Shown here one piece after another: positions 6,070-7,075 of a DNA stretch of 7,075 bases. Origin of the DNA: Vulcanimicrobiota bacterium. Lineage in GTDB: Bacteria; Vulcanimicrobiota; Vulcanimicrobiia; Vulcanimicrobiales; Vulcanimicrobiaceae. The notes under the pieces are model-generated. The model searched no databases. It was not told the origin of the DNA and saw only the letters and a program-made list of their open reading frames with translations. The stretch is from contig JAFAHB010000211.1 in the NCBI GenBank assembly GCA_019237435.1, forward strand, positions 1 through 7,075. The letters run 5' to 3'. The position numbers were made by a program, and so were the translations under genes. Numbering within the stretch: position 1 is the stretch's first letter; each line of letters opens with the position of its first letter.

Positions 6070-7075
6070 GGCCAGAACCTCCGCTGTGCTCCGATTTGGT
6101 CGCGAGCCGGAGGTGCAGATCGCGCACGAGCTGCTCGGGAACGAGGCTCGGTGCGTCCATCATCACGTCGCGCGCCACGGAATTCTTCGGAAATGCGGTA
6201 ACCTCGCGCAGATTCTCCTCGCCGCACGCAATCATGACGATGCGGTCGATCCCCAGCGCCATGCCGCCGTGAGGCGGCGCGCCGTACTCGAGCGCCCTGA
6301 CGAAAAAGCCGAATCGCTCCTCCACCTGCTCCGGCGTAAGCCCAAGCATCTCGAAGATTCGGCGCTGCTCTGACGCCTTATGAATACGAATCGAGCCCGA
6401 GCCAAGCTCGTATCCGTTGAGCACCATATCGTAGTGCTGCGCGCGCATCGCCATTGGATCTTTGTCGATGAGCTCCCAATCGCCGGGCGCAGGCGCCGTG
6501 AACGGATGGTGCGCCGGCATCGGCTCACCCGTCATCTCGTCGATTTCGAGGTACGGAAACCCCGTGACCCAAGCAAAGGCGTAGGTATCGGGATCGCGCA
6601 GCTTGCATCGGTCGCCGACCTCGTTGCGCATCTTGCCGGCAACGGCGTACGCGATCGCGGACTTATCAGCAAAAAGCAGCAGCGCGTCGCCACTCTGCGC
6701 TTCCAGCGCTTCGCGTACGCTCTCGATTTGGACGTCGCGCAGGAAACGCGCGGCCGGCGATTTGGGTCCGTCGGCGGCGAGCGCAATCCAAACCATGCCT
6801 TTTCCGCCGAACTGCTTCGCAAGCTCGGTCAGCGCGTCGAACTCGCGGCGGGAAAGCGCCGCGCCCCCGGGAAATCGCAACGCGACGATCGCGCCGCCGG
6901 CCTCGAGCGCGGCGCGAAAAACGCCGAACTCCGTCTGGGCGAAGACCTCGCCGACCTCCGCGAGTTCAAGTCCGAAGCGAAGGTCGGGCTTGTCGAGCCC
7001 GTATTTTGCCAACGCTTCTTGGTGCGTTAGTCGCGGAAACGGCGCAAGCTCGATCTGCATCACCTTGGCCCAGAC
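6050..7075 (-). CDS. aspS: Aspartyl-tRNA synthetase, C-terminal part (5'-truncated by the window edge)
   Basis: This is the last 341 residues of a class IIb synthetase that charges tRNA-Asp with aspartate; the N-terminal anticodon-binding domain and class II motifs 1 and 2 lie outside the window. The fragment begins near FPRLTHQEALAKYGLDKPDLRFGLEL, a hallmark of bacterial AspRS. It continues with the bacterial GAD insertion domain (about 40-155, including LLFADKSAIAYAVAGK), the active-site stretch FPYLEID...PAHHPFTAP (173-195), YELGSGSIRIH, and motif 3 GMALGIDRIVMI with the ATP-binding Arg (271-282). The end LHLRL matches the usual family end and is followed by a 17-residue Ser/Gly/His-rich tail (ATKSEHSGGSGHDSTGS). 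The frame is open to the window edge. Whether the enzyme is discriminating or also charges tRNA-Asn cannot be judged from this part. The TAA stop at 6050-6052 lies inside the downstream lipoprotein gene. Confidence 0.97.
   Translation of the reverse strand, partial: VWAKVMQIELAPFPRLTHQEALAKYGLDKPDLRFGLELAEVGEVFAQTEFGVFRAALEAGGAIVALRFPGGAALSRREFDALTELAKQFGGKGMVWIALAADGPKSPAARFLRDVQIESVREALEAQSGDALLLFADKSAIAYAVAGKMRNEVGDRCKLRDPDTYAFAWVTGFPYLEIDEMTGEPMPAHHPFTAPAPGDWELIDKDPMAMRAQHYDMVLNGYELGSGSIRIHKASEQRRIFEMLGLTPEQVEERFGFFVRALEYGAPPHGGMALGIDRIVMIACGEENLREVTAFPKNSVARDVMMDAPSLVPEQLVRDLHLRLATKSEHSGGSGHDSTGS
6078..6082 (-). promoter_or_regulatory. Ribosome binding site of the lipoprotein gene inside aspS
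   Basis: On the minus strand GGAGG stands 8 bases before the ATG at 6069. The same bases encode two glycines of the aspS C-terminal tail. This near-consensus site fixes the lipoprotein start. Confidence 0.75.

Noticed and set aside
6380..7030. 216-codon open frame on the plus strand
   Set aside because: It is antisense to aspS, whose motifs are unmistakable, and its translation is a basic, low-information sequence.
1..7075. tRNA/rRNA genes, CRISPR arrays, insertion sequences, riboswitches
   Set aside because: Coding sequence fills nearly the whole window; I saw no cloverleaf, spaced direct repeats, terminal inverted repeats or transposase motifs, and no leader long enough for a riboswitch.

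Overview
The window is a dense, GC-rich stretch of bacterial chromosome with almost no intergenic space. It holds two convergent gene blocks: five co-directional genes on the plus strand (positions 2-5022) and two on the minus strand (5044-7075). Genes run off both ends. I see no RNA genes, insertion sequences, CRISPR arrays or long repeats, and no gene-free stretch longer than about 20 bases.

Plus-strand block: (1) the 3' part of an enolase-superfamily epimerase/racemase (L-Ala-D/L-Glu epimerase or DgcA type); (2) a DUF1611 protein with a P-loop (DgcN type); (3) a lipoprotein solute-binding protein of the OppA/DppA family (SBP_bac_5); (4) a C39-like papain-fold cysteine peptidase with no signal peptide; (5) a family 5 uracil-DNA glycosylase (UDGb). 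Genes 1-4 overlap at their stop/start junctions (GTGA, GTGA, and either a 19-base overlap or a TTGA), and gene 5 starts two bases after gene 4 stops. This points to one translationally coupled operon. Genes 1-4 together suggest a murein-peptide or D-glutamate salvage module: the binding protein would capture peptides outside the cell, the peptidase would trim them, and the epimerase with the DUF1611 protein would bring D-Glu or L-Ala-D-Glu into L-amino-acid metabolism. This resembles in logic the ykfABCD murein-peptide operon of Bacillus, with a C39-type peptidase where that operon has an NlpC/P60 enzyme. The glycosylase looks like a DNA-repair passenger.

Minus-strand block: the C-terminal part of a bacterial-type aspartyl-tRNA synthetase (aspS), overlapping by 20 bases the start of a lipoprotein gene for a beta-propeller-like, NHL/SMP-30-type repeat protein. 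The ribosome binding site of the lipoprotein gene lies inside the last aspS codons.

Organism: high GC, frequent GTG starts, lipoproteins made with lipobox signal peptides, and a lipoprotein with 'G-C-x-x-D...G-N-L-x-V' repeats that I associate with uncultured soil lineages such as Eremiobacterota (WPS-2). The phylum assignment is an inference with low to moderate confidence; the sequence alone does not prove it.
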